From NCBI RefSeq assembly GCF_031877795.1, contig NC_133946.1:8965144-9029143 (forward strand): DNA of 64,000 nucleotides, in the 5' to 3' direction. Shown here piece after piece: positions 44,064 through 53,503 of the stretch (position 1 is the stretch's first letter; every line of letters begins with the position of its first letter). The translations under genes and the position numbers were made by a program. The notes under the pieces are model-generated. The model was not told the DNA's origin. It saw nothing but the letters and a program-made list of their open reading frames with translations, and did not search any database. The DNA is from Strix aluco. Taxonomy: Eukaryota > Chordata > Aves > Strigiformes > Strigidae.

Positions 44064-45544
44064 CCAAACTTTAGTGTGCCATTCTAGATTGCTTTATTAA
44101 AACATTTATTTGTTATCAACACTGGTAAAAGAAAGCATTTATACTTCTTTATAAGCATATATTTTAATGTTAGCCTACACTGTTGTTTTCCAGATACTTA
44201 ATTGAAAACGTGGCTCTGGGCACGCCAAAGTAGTCTGCCAATCCGAGCAGGGGTACAGGGTGTCTGTTATCCTCAGAATCAAACACAGGAGGGCAGAGGT
44301 CTCGAAAAGACAGATTTAAAATCCAGAGATGGGTCTAAAGAAAAACTAAAACTATATTAGAGTGAAAATAAAGTCATGCTACTAAAGGTTTAGCTAACCA
44401 GGTGCAGCAATCACACATCTTTAAAAATGCTCCATCGCAACAAGTTTTACTGATTTATATAGAGCAACCATAGTCAGCCAGCCAGCTCGTTTTCTGCATT
44501 AATTTAAAGTGTAGATATCACTGGATCTCACATGAAATCACTGAAGGTTTGCGAGATGTGAATATTTACCTGCTCTACAACCACACCATCACAGGCAAAC
44601 ACATTCTGTTCACTGATGTCAGTGGAAATATAAGATGTCCTTGAAGGTTTCCTCTAAGGTAATAGCTACAATTTAAATCTTGCTTTGGAAGTTATTGAAA
44701 AACAAGTTATTTGATCTCTGTGGATAGTGGGACTGATGAAAAATGCTGAAAATACAACGTATTGGCGAGAAGACTACGAGCACTAACCTCACTTGGGGGC
44801 ATTCTTACCCTCACCATTACCTTCAGCAATCGGTCTCATTCAACAGGGTTCCTGATAAACTTGCTGTGTGTCTAGACTGTCACAAATTCACCCCGAATTC
44901 AGAGTCCTAATAATGTCTTTTTTGCACTCTTATTTGCTTTCAAGGCATCTCTGCTTGAGATGAAAGCAGCTCTGCTTTCATTGCATCTGAAGCTGCCTGA
45001 AAGGAGGGTTGGCTTCCACACATTTTTGAGGAAAGAAAGTACATTTCTGTAATTTATCATGTCATTCTCCATTTATATATAAAGTACACTGGCAGAGTAG
45101 AAAGAGTGGTCCCAAATTTTCCAGGAACATAGTTTCAGTGCTTTGAGCACAGGTAGAGTCGATACTGTGGCTCTTGAATGAAAGATTTATAGCTTTTTAC
45201 ACTTCCCCAAAGTGGAAATGGAGACGCCCAGTATCTCCTTTCCTGCAGCCTTCCCACTACTCTAACAACTCGTATTTGCACATCATAGCTTCCAACTGAG
45301 ACTTCACAAGGAGACATTTGACACCTGACCTTTAAAAACCTTTTAGGGCTGTAAAATGTACTATTGCAAATGAAAGCACTGCAATTGTCCTACTGTCTTT
45401 GAGAAACTATGATCAACCAGGATGTATATCGTGAATGGTGGTGGTGGTGTTTACATTCCCACAGAACCAAAGGCAACGGTGTTTCGGGGTTTTGCACACC
45501 AAGTTCCTGACCGAATCAGGTGTCTGATGGTAGGGAAAGCATTT

Positions 45545-45660
45545 CCAGTAATCCTTCCATTTCAAGATGTGATCTTGTCAGATTTTATAAGCAAAACAGC
45601 CAGGTCTGGTCAGAGCTTGGATGGGAAACCTCCAAGGAAAACTAAAGTGCTCCAGGAAGT
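45545..45660 (+). mobile_element. 5S rRNA-derived SINE or pseudogene, old
   Basis: From about 45570 the sequence follows vertebrate 5S rRNA from GATCTCGTC through AAGCTAAGCAGGG to the internal-promoter C box: GATCTTGTCAGAT, AAGC, CAGGTCTGGTCAGAGCTTGG and ATGGGAAACC are all in order and spacing. The preceding 25 bases fit the 5S start more loosely. The similarity ends near 45655 and is followed by unrelated sequence to about 45800 that may be the body of a 5S-type SINE. It is too diverged to be a functional 5S gene. The family was not identified. Confidence 0.7.
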
Positions 45661-46784
45661 GGTGTGGGTAATTTAGCTCCTGGCATTCCTTCCTCCGTCT
45701 GAGTAAATATTGAACCAACCTCTAACCATGCTTTTGCAGTAAGAAACATTGTGCTGCTGGTGGAAGATGCAAATCCAAAGGTGTCAGCAAATAGGGTCAC
45801 TAGAGAGATCAAGATGCTGTTTGCAAGTGTAAGGTTGCTCATCTTTCTCTCTTGAGCAATGTTCACAAACAACAACGTTACATCTACATAAAATATCTCT
45901 GGTTAGATTAAACAGTGTACCCTCTGAGCTCTGTTATTTGCTGTGTTTCCCATCAAAACCATGCTTTTTCTTTAGCGGAAAAGTAAAAGTGGATTTTTTG
46001 GACCAAACTTTAAAGGTTCATATTTATTTTATTCTGTTTTCTGTTTTTTTATTTTTTACAAAAAGGTCTTTAAAGATATCTAATGTTCAAAGAAAATATA
46101 GTGGCTGATCAAAACTGGAAATGAAAAATGGAAAAACAGAATGCCTCAAGCCTGAAAACTTTTGGAATAAAACGACTGAAAAAACAGGACTACATCTCCC
46201 AGTACATAAGGAGCAGGAACCCTCCAGATGTGTGGCAGTGGCTCAGCACAAAGGAGAATGGGAAACACCATGGGAGATGTTTGCCAGCCAAGTAATCTGC
46301 AATTCCTGTAACTCACAGCATTTCCAAACAGAAACATTCAGTCTCTTTCCTGACAGAATTTGACTTACTTTTCAGGCAAAACTAACCAGTTTTCTCCCTG
46401 TCTGCACTGTTGAGTATGGTTTCCACTTCTAAAAGGGAGCAGCCTTCCACCCACACGATTTTTTGCATTTTGCAGGTGGATTTTGCGCAGCTGAAGAAGA
46501 ATCACAGAAACCACACCTGATAGGGAATTTTTCTATCTCCACAAGGAATCACCTCCTCCGAGCAGCTGGGGGTTAGCACTCCTTTTGGTGTCCGGCACCT
46601 CGAAGGCTGCAAGCACTGTGAACGGCAGGGTTTAATGACATAAAGGAAATATGAAAGGAATGTTTCATAGAACAGATGCAAATTCATAACCGCTTTACTG
46701 CAGATGAAGTATAACTGATGATGTCTACAGGTAGCACTCACCATCCTGGATCTACAACTACTTGAAAGGAGGTTGTAGTCAGGT

Positions 46785-47098
46785 GGGTGTCAGTCTCTTC
46801 TCCTGAGTAGCAAGTGATAGAACAAGAAGAAACGGCCTCAAGTTGCACCAAGGGATATTTAGATTGGATATTAGAAAAAAATTCTTCACTGCAAGGGTTG
46901 TCAAGCATTGGAACAGGCTGCCCAGGGAAGTGGTTGAGTCACCATCCCTGGGAGTATTAAAAAGACATGTAAACGTGGTGCTTAGGGACATGGTTTAGTG
47001 GTGGACTTGGTAGTGTTACATTTATGGTTAGACTCAGTGCTCTTAAGGGTCTTTTCTGACCTAAATGATTCTATGATTCTATTCTGTGATTGAATGAT
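46785..47098 (+). mobile_element. CR1 LINE 3' end
   Basis: A 5'-truncated CR1. The ORF2 C-terminus is readable on the plus strand at 46838-46990 as [11 protein letters not shown], then VVKHWNRLP and VVESPSL, with frame damage elsewhere. The 3' tail ends in the typical ATGATTCTATGATTCT repeats at about 47065-47095. Confidence 0.92.
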
Positions 47099-47539
47099 GA
47101 GGGATGGGAAGAAAACAGGACACAGTCACACAGCTTAAAACTGAGCTTCACTCATTTGTTATATTAAGAGAATAATGATTTAGGACTTGATGGAGTGACC
47201 TTCACATATGCTAAGGTCAAAATTTAATGAGCTGTTTGCAAAATCCTTCCATAAGAGAGCCTTTTCTTAGATTTGCTGTCTCACATGGAGCTCATCAGTA
47301 ACTAGTAGCAGACAGACTTGAATTCCAGCCTTGGCATTCACTACCTAACTTTGGGAAAACCCCTTTGTCTCTCTGTGTCCTTGTCTGTTGTACCTCAACT
47401 ATGCCACCTTCACAAGGGACACACCATCTTCACACGGCTGCAGCGGAGCCAGATGCCATGGTTTGCTAAAGCTCCTTGAAGTCTCTAGACTAAAGGAGTG
47501 ACAAAAGAGCTAGATTTCTGTGTTGAAGATGATTTTTTT

Positions 47540-47640
47540 TTTATTGCAAATGTACACATTACACTACTGATAATGCACAGAAATTTAAAAAGCTATTGTT
47601 TGCTAAAATTTCATGATTACAAAACTTCACAAAATTTATT
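47540..47640 (-). terminator. Candidate FGF19 poly(A) signals
   Basis: Minus-strand AATAAA hexamers lie at 47640-47635 and 47545-47540, about 1.4-1.5 kb after the FGF19 stop. Neither has an outstanding GT-rich element behind it, so the true end is uncertain. Confidence 0.4.
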
Positions 47641-49037
47641 ACAACTAAAAAACCCACCTTCAGGAGTATATAAATAGAATTTTGAGCATAAATAACAGTA
47701 ACAAAATAAACAGATGTATGTATTCAATAAATTAATTATAAATATTGCATTGGCAATGAAGTGCTAGGTCAGAAGAACACCAGTATTTCCAGTAGAGCTT
47801 TTTTTGATATAGAAATCTCTATTATAAATGAACCTTTGGAAATGAGTAGAATCCCCGAACCCTTTTCACACATTGCTTTTTCTTTCTTTTTTTCTTTGGT
47901 TTCCCCTTGGTTATTCCTTCATCAAATTGTTACAACAGGAGAACAGAACTGAAGACATCAGACATCCATGTTTTGGCCACGAGGTACTCATAATCCCTTC
48001 CTGCAAGAAGAACAGTCTGGCTGACCCAGTTCTGTAGCATTTAAGTCACTAAACTGTCTCTCCACTGATTTCCATGGATGCAGAATCAAGCCTGGAAGGG
48101 ACTTGAAAGATTTGCTGATGGTTAAAGCTTAAACATGAAATCTATTTTGCAACTGATTTGACCTATACATCATCCATTTTCAGTCTTTCTCTCCATTTGC
48201 TAACAACATACATGCTTATATACAACAGAACCTTAATTTAAACACTAATTTGAACTGCTCATTCCCTATGTGATGAATATAAATGCTCATTCTGTGCACT
48301 CTTCCAACCACACACTGAATTCTCACTAATGTTAGTGAGAACTGTCTGCTGGATGATGCTGATGCCACAGTGAACATAAATTAGCCTATAAAAGAAATCA
48401 AAGATCCCGTTTTCCAAAGTACCTTTAGCAATAAGGGAAGGAAGAAATTTTTTTCTTTTTTCCCTTATTTCCTAAGGGAAGAAAAAGCACAATGTACAAG
48501 CAGAATTGTTTTTTTTCAGTGGTATGCTTTCAATAGAAAGTTTTCCCAGAACACTGTCAGCAGCTTTTCAAGAAACAGCGTTAACTCTAGTTTGCGTAAC
48601 CACATTTGCTAGGTTTTCCTTAATTGTGTTTTGTTCCAAATGTTTGTCTTTAAGGCCTCTGAAGAGGAAAAGGTTTTCTGCATTTGCTTCTAGAAGCAGA
48701 AATAACAGGTGAACATATGTGGTAATGAAGTAGATGTAGAGGAATTTTATCATCAAATTAAGTATTTTATCATCACCACGGTAATGGATGATGAAGATGA
48801 TGAAGCTGCTAAGCTTTTCTTATTTAACCCTTCTTTTCCAAATAAAACTATGGATAGGCAATTTAGACTATGGAATAGCCTGTGGGCACTCATTTCTTAC
48901 AGGTACAATACATTGCAAGGAAAAGGCTGGCTCCATACTGAAATATACAAAAAAGTTCGAAATATCACTACATGAAAAGCTAAAAAGCCTGCAGTATTCT
49001 GCAGTATTTCTTTAAAAACATGTATGTGTGATCAGAG
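47540..49037 (-). other. FGF19 3' untranslated region (probable)
   Basis: AT-rich sequence after the FGF19 TGA with no coding potential. The extent depends on which poly(A) signal is used. Confidence 0.5.
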
Positions 49038-49370
49038 TCATTTCTGAAAGCTAGGGCTCTTCACCGGCGACAGTTTGGAGGTGATGCCAAAGGGGTCCAT
49101 GCTGTCCGTTTCAAGAGGCGAGGAGTACACCTCTGGTTCAAAGCCCTGGCTGTAATCACCGTATTCACCAAAGTCTGTTGATTCCACAGGCACAGTGTTG
49201 ATCATAGGTAAGAAGTGAGATAGTGGAAGAAAATCTTTTCCTTTGAACTGTTGTCTTTGCTTGGCACTACTCAAAGACACCGATATTCCGTATTTTTTTG
49301 ATTTATATACATTGTAGCCATCTGGACGAATCTCCTCTTCAAAGGAACAGTCCTCAGTGGAATACCTGAG
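49038..49370 (-). CDS. FGF19: FGF19 coding exon 3
   Basis: Encodes residues 107-216 and TGA: the end of the trefoil with C114 and the klotho-binding tail. The acceptor is TGTTCAG followed by CTC; a second CAG three bases inside the exon would shift the frame by two and is not used. Confidence 0.97.
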   Translation of the reverse strand, partial: LRYSTEDCSFEEEIRPDGYNVYKSKKYGISVSLSSAKQRQQFKGKDFLPLSHFLPMINTVPVESTDFGEYGDYSQGFEPEVYSSPLETDSMDPFGITSKLSPVKSPSFQK

Positions 49371-52300
49371 CTGAACAGCAAGGAGTAACGAGAATTACAA
49401 AGATGCCCACCAGACTCACTGTACTCAACCACAACATACAACTTTGATGCGACCAGCCCTTCTCCCTCTGCTGTCAGTGGGGGTGTCCCTCTGGCTTGTC
49501 CCGGGTGCCCCAATTTGGTGCTCCTCGCAAACCCTGCTGCCAGATCCATGCTGGTGAGTTGCCTGCTGCCTCCCTGCCTGGCTGCTGCAGGGATGCAGGT
49601 GGGACCCATTGCTCTGGCAACTGCTCTTCTAGTGATGGACCACAGCCACCAAGATGAAGTGCCCAGAACTGGTCAGGCAGTTGGGCAAGATAATTGTTTT
49701 CCATCTGAATTTCCAACTGAAATTATTCTATTCTATTCTATTCTATTCTATTCTATTCTATTCTATTCTATTCTATTCTATTCTATTCTATTCTATTCTA
49801 TTCTATTCTATTCATGAGAATAGCACTCCCCACGTTGCACATAGTATGCATTTTGGGTTACAAGGCCATTAAAAGACCTAATCCAGAACTCCTGAAGCTA
49901 ATGCACGTCCATCACATTAAATAAACCTTGAATCCTGGATGTATACTTCTCCACAGCTATCACACTTACCCTGTCTTGAGAACAGGGAAAAAAGAATCTC
50001 ATATGACAGTGCTCATTTAGATAAATTGTCCTTAATTGCTGACAGTACTAAACTACAGTCATAAGACCTAATCTAACAATCCTCAGGTATAAAACTCTGG
50101 GTCTGTTAGAGATTTGCCTGTGTAAGGGCTTCAGGATCAGGTCTGTAGAAAGGCAGTGCTATCAAAGACAGTGCTTACACAAACATGGTCAATCAGTAAA
50201 ACAATACTAAAAAGGTAGTTGCCATTTTTTTTACTCAGCGTTTGCTGAAATTACAAAAGACCAGTTAACACAGTGTTATTTGCTCACTAGACATTAGTTA
50301 CAACTGTCAAATTAATAACAGCGCAAGTTAAGATTTTGTATAGAAGAATGGATTTTCTTAGGTATGAATTTGTAGAATTACATTTGTGATGTACTGTACA
50401 GATAGTATATTAGGGTTTTGTATCACGAGGTCAGACCTTTCCAGATGCTTGCACTTATTTCTTACAACTCCAGTGCTATTTCAGGCTCAGCCACTACAGG
50501 TGATTGAACTCACGGTCAATAAAAGGCAATTGCTGATTATGTCTCAGTCTACAGTGATAAAAGTGTCCTTAAATGAATGACCTGCCTGTCTGAATAGAGG
50601 GCATATTTCATACTCTTTAGTCCTTTCTCAAACACCCTCAATAACATGGAGTACAATTAAGTGCATGCATTTGGTTGTCTTTTAAAAGCACTTTTTAAAC
50701 TAATCCAGTAATTTTAAAAAAGGTGTTTTCTCCAGATAAAATTATGCAATATTTATCCTTCTACACACATTATATCTCAGAAAAATATGTGTCTATGATA
50801 CAAATTCATGGCTGAATTGTTAGCTGTCTTTATTTCTATGAGTGCTCAGCCTCACTAACAAGGATGATGAAATAAAAAAGCTTCTTGAGCAAGTGCACAT
50901 TACAAATAACAGTTATTGATTACACCTCCCATGTCTCAACTATATCATCCCCTCTTCATTTCATTGGGATGGTCTCTAGTGTATTTTTCTAAACAAGTAC
51001 CAAACGCACTTTAAGTATTTCCAGATTATTTTTTTCACAGGGGGAATTTACTGTATGTCAGTATATTAGGCAGCTACACAATTTCCCCCTAAACTACGGA
51101 CTACAGCACACTGCACATTCGAAAATCAACCCTAGTTACCAATTTTCCAGTGTTAAAAAAGGAGTGCAAGTGGTTGCCCAGTTCAGTCCCCAGACACCAT
51201 ATCCGCCCCTTCATTCTACTCCTGAGCGTAGCACCAGTAAATCAAAGAATTGCCTGCAGAGCTGCCTGCGTGGGCTGCTAGCAGAGAGCTGGCAGTAGGT
51301 GTCCACAACATAGAGATGCGACGGCATGGCTACATGCCGTTGTATTTTCAGAAAAAACCCCTGCAATTAATACTGTACACAAACACAGTCTCAGTCAAGG
51401 CATATTCATATGCCTTCAAAAACAGTGTTATATGAAAGCTATTTTAAAATTCTGTGACTGCTAAACTCCAGCCAGCAGCTCTGATGAGAGTAGGATCCAG
51501 GTTCTGCTTTGTTTTCATTGATTATTTTGCTTTGGATGTACATTAAAACATTAAGCTAATAATTGACCTACCATATTGTCTGAACCTATGCACCTTATCA
51601 CAGCATGGATTGATTCTAGCCCAGAAAAGCAAGGAAATTCAGAAAGAAAGGCTTAATTCTATGTTATATACACATTCAAAAACATCACTACATCAATATT
51701 GCTCTTATTAAAGACACTGGGAGTTTTGACAATGGGCCAAGTCCTTGCCCGATTGAAATCAGCAGAAATTTTGCCAGAGTAGTCAAAGCAGAATCAAGCT
51801 GTATCTTTACTATGGCATAATAAAAAGCCGCCGGCCGCTCTGTGAAACTCAGGCTCCCGTAAAGCAGTTATACACAGACTGAATCTGAATCTTGCTCTTC
51901 ATATTCTAGAGTTGGCTATTTATTCATGTGGCTTAAAAAACAAGTTTATATTGCTGATGATGCCTAGCTGATGCGCTAAGGAAAAAGCATGACCTAACAG
52001 TGGGTCACTCAACTCCCCAAGCTCTTGGGAGTCCCACAGGTGTGTGGTTGTCCCAGGTCAGGAGTGGGACAGTGGCTCCCTACTTCTTCCCCTCGAAATC
52101 CTCTGTTTGGTGCTACCTAAGAGATGGCAACCTCCTGTTTCTGGGACTTGCATGCCTGGCAGCCATCTGGCTGCATCTCCTTTCCAAAGAAGTAATCTTG
52201 TTTTTTTTCCAGAATATCTGACCTGAACAGTGAGAAATTATTCAGATTCTACGGCATGACTTAATCTAGTTCTGTGGCAGAAACGTAGCCACCCACCAAT

Positions 52301-53084
52301 GAGATTTTTTAAAAATAATTTTGCTCTGGACTGTATTTTCAGTATTTTTTGGCGGTGGAGGTGCAGTACAGACTTTGCTTTCTAAATTATGTTTCCTTGC
52401 TGCCTTCTAATAATCCCGGCGGTCTCTCAGGCAGTAACAGTGACAAGAATCACCGATCCCATCGAGAAAAGGGGGTGGGGGGGGACGGGACCTGAAAGCT
52501 TTGTTAACCCATCACCAACCGCAGCCATAAATAACTATGTCAGCCCTTTGGTCTCGTCTGCCCTTCCCGCGCGGTGCCCGGGCTGGGAATCTCCCTCGGG
52601 AAAGGGAAGCCCGGGCAGAGCCTCCGGGGACCGGCGGGACCGGGGGGACTGGGGTGTGTGTGTGTGTGGATCTCAGCTCACCTGCCCGTGCAGCCGCCCC
52701 GCCTCGTCCATGCAGAGGTACCGGGAGCTCCGCACGCCCTTGATGGCCACGGTGCGCACCGCCACGGCGCGGATCTCCAGCAGACCTGCGAGGGGGGGGA
52801 GAGGGAAGAGCGGCATTAGCTCCGCGACCCCGTCCCGTCCCGCTCCGGCCCCGCCGCCGCCGGTACTCACTCTGCGGGCTCTGGCTACCGGCGGCGTCCA
52901 CCCGGCCGTCGCCGCCGATCCGCAGGAAGCAGCTGAACAGCCCGTGCTTGCTGGCGGTGTAGAGGTGCCGCAGCCGGATCGGCTCCCCCCAGCCGTAGTT
53001 AACGTGCGGGCCGGCGTCGGGCAGCGGCAGCGACAAGGCGGCGGCCAGACCCAGCAGCGCCAGGGCGGCGGGGCGCGGCCCCAT
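49038..53084 (-). CDS. FGF19: Fibroblast growth factor 19 (three exons, 216 aa)
   Basis: FGF19 is a secreted, low-heparin-affinity FGF acting through FGFR4 with beta-klotho; in mammals it represses bile-acid synthesis, and in chick it helps induce the inner ear. Coding exons are 53084-52871, 52785-52682 and 49370-49038 (214, 104 and 333 bases), giving an intact 216-residue frame, the same length as human. Residues 1 to about 22 form a hydrophobic signal peptide. The beta-trefoil core covers roughly 28-170 with HVNYGWGEPIRLRHLYT and the disulfide pair C96-C114. The tail keeps DSMDPFG and ends SPSFQK, the regions contacting beta-klotho. C52 lacks its usual partner: Ala64 replaces human C70. An upstream in-frame ATG at 53195 would lie before the start site set by the TATA box at 53204-53212, so the ATG at 53084 was chosen. 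Confidence 0.98.
49726..49810 (+). repeat. (TTCTA)17 pentanucleotide array
   Basis: Seventeen uninterrupted copies of TTCTA (equivalently ATTCT) over 85 bases, in FGF19 intron 2 about 355 bases upstream of exon 3. Perfect purity suggests a young, length-variable locus. On the transcribed FGF19 RNA the unit reads UAGAA. Confidence 0.97.
52654..52668 (-). repeat. CA run beside the FGF19 exon 2 donor
   Basis: On the minus strand an uninterrupted CA tract of 15 bases begins 13 bases after the exon 2 donor GT. CA runs near donors are known binding sites of hnRNP L. Confidence 0.9.
52682..52785 (-). CDS. FGF19: FGF19 coding exon 2
   Basis: Completes Ser72 and encodes residues 73-106, including RTVAIKGV and the trefoil cysteine C96. 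The donor is CAG|GTGAGC. Confidence 0.97.
52786..52870 (-). other. FGF19 intron 1, 85 bases
   Basis: A near-minimal vertebrate intron. It has G-runs after the donor, a branch-point-like GCTAATG (52811-52817) and a clean pyrimidine tract before GCAG. Confidence 0.95.
52871..53084 (-). CDS. FGF19: FGF19 coding exon 1
   Basis: Encodes residues 1-71 and one base of Ser72: signal peptide and the first trefoil strands. ATG has G at -3 and +4. The donor CAGA|GTGAGT is strong. Confidence 0.97.
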
Positions 53085-53203
53085 ACCGCGGAAGGGGCGC
53101 GGAGCGGCGCGGAAGGGGCAGCGGAGCGGCGGCAGGGCGCTGGCTGCGTTGGCTGCGCTGGCTGCGCCTGGGGGATGTAGCGCGGGCGAAGCCACCCCCC
53201 CGG

Positions 53204-53212
53204 CCTTTTATA
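53204..53212 (-). promoter_or_regulatory. FGF19 TATA box
   Basis: Minus strand TATAAAAGG, a near-perfect TATA box, 120 bases before the ATG. It predicts a start site near 53180-53187 and a 5'UTR close to 100 bases. Confidence 0.88.
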
Positions 53213-53281
53213 GCTCCTCGTTATCAGCCCGATCGATTCTGCTGCATCCAGCTCGGATATAGAGCCCGTTTCATAGCGGGA

Positions 53282-53286
53282 ATTGG
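53282..53286 (-). promoter_or_regulatory. FGF19 CCAAT box
   Basis: Minus strand CCAAT about 70 bases upstream of the TATA box, within the normal range for NF-Y sites. Confidence 0.65.
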
Positions 53287-53322
53287 TCGGATCGGGCACT
53301 CCCCCCGAAAATATTGATCGGA

Positions 53323-53330
53323 TGACATCA
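53323..53330. promoter_or_regulatory. CRE/AP-1-like TGACATCA upstream of FGF19
   Basis: TGACATCA differs from the palindromic CRE by one base and lies about 145 bases before the predicted start. Possible ATF/JUN-family site. Confidence 0.45.
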
Positions 53331-53468
53331 TTTCGCAGGGGACACCCTGAAGTCGCTCCGTCCCCATCCGCATCTCCGAGCTTCCCCCCACCTCCCCCCT
53401 CACACACTTCGAGTCTCCGGTCGCGCCTTTTCCCGCCCGGCCGGACCCCGCGGCCCGGGGTTGCCCCG

Positions 53469-53503
53469 AGGGGACGGGAGGGACGGGACGGGACGGGAGG
53501 GGC
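53469..53503 (+). repeat. GGGAC-type G-run repeat
   Basis: Seven G-runs of three to four bases spaced by AC or A within 35 bases. It satisfies quadruplex criteria on the plus strand, which is the template strand for FGF19. Confidence 0.8.

Larger units (their letters stand above)
44070..47500. other. Spacer between LTO1 promoter and FGF19 3' end
   Basis: No coding exon recognised. It contains a 5S-rRNA-derived repeat around 45.55-45.66 kb and a CR1 at 46.8-47.1 kb; the rest is unremarkable. Confidence 0.7.
49371..52681 (-). other. FGF19 intron 2
   Basis: 3.3 kb with no coding exon. It holds a GT/CA run 13 bases after the donor, a TTCTA pentanucleotide array at 49726-49810, and a diverged everted hormone-receptor half-site pair at 51990-52007. 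Confidence 0.9.

Noticed and set aside
46779-46991. 70-codon minus-strand frame
   Set aside because: It is antisense to the CR1 copy at 46.8-47.1 kb.
48070-48115. Short CR1-like stretch (CCTGGAAGGGACTTGAAAGA)
   Set aside because: Resembles the CR1 3' end over about 25 bases only, too short and diverged to call.
50428-50438. Palindromic AGGTCAGACCT in FGF19 intron 2 as an FXR IR1 element
   Set aside because: The half-sites overlap around one central base and are too close; an IR1 needs two full hexamers plus a spacer.
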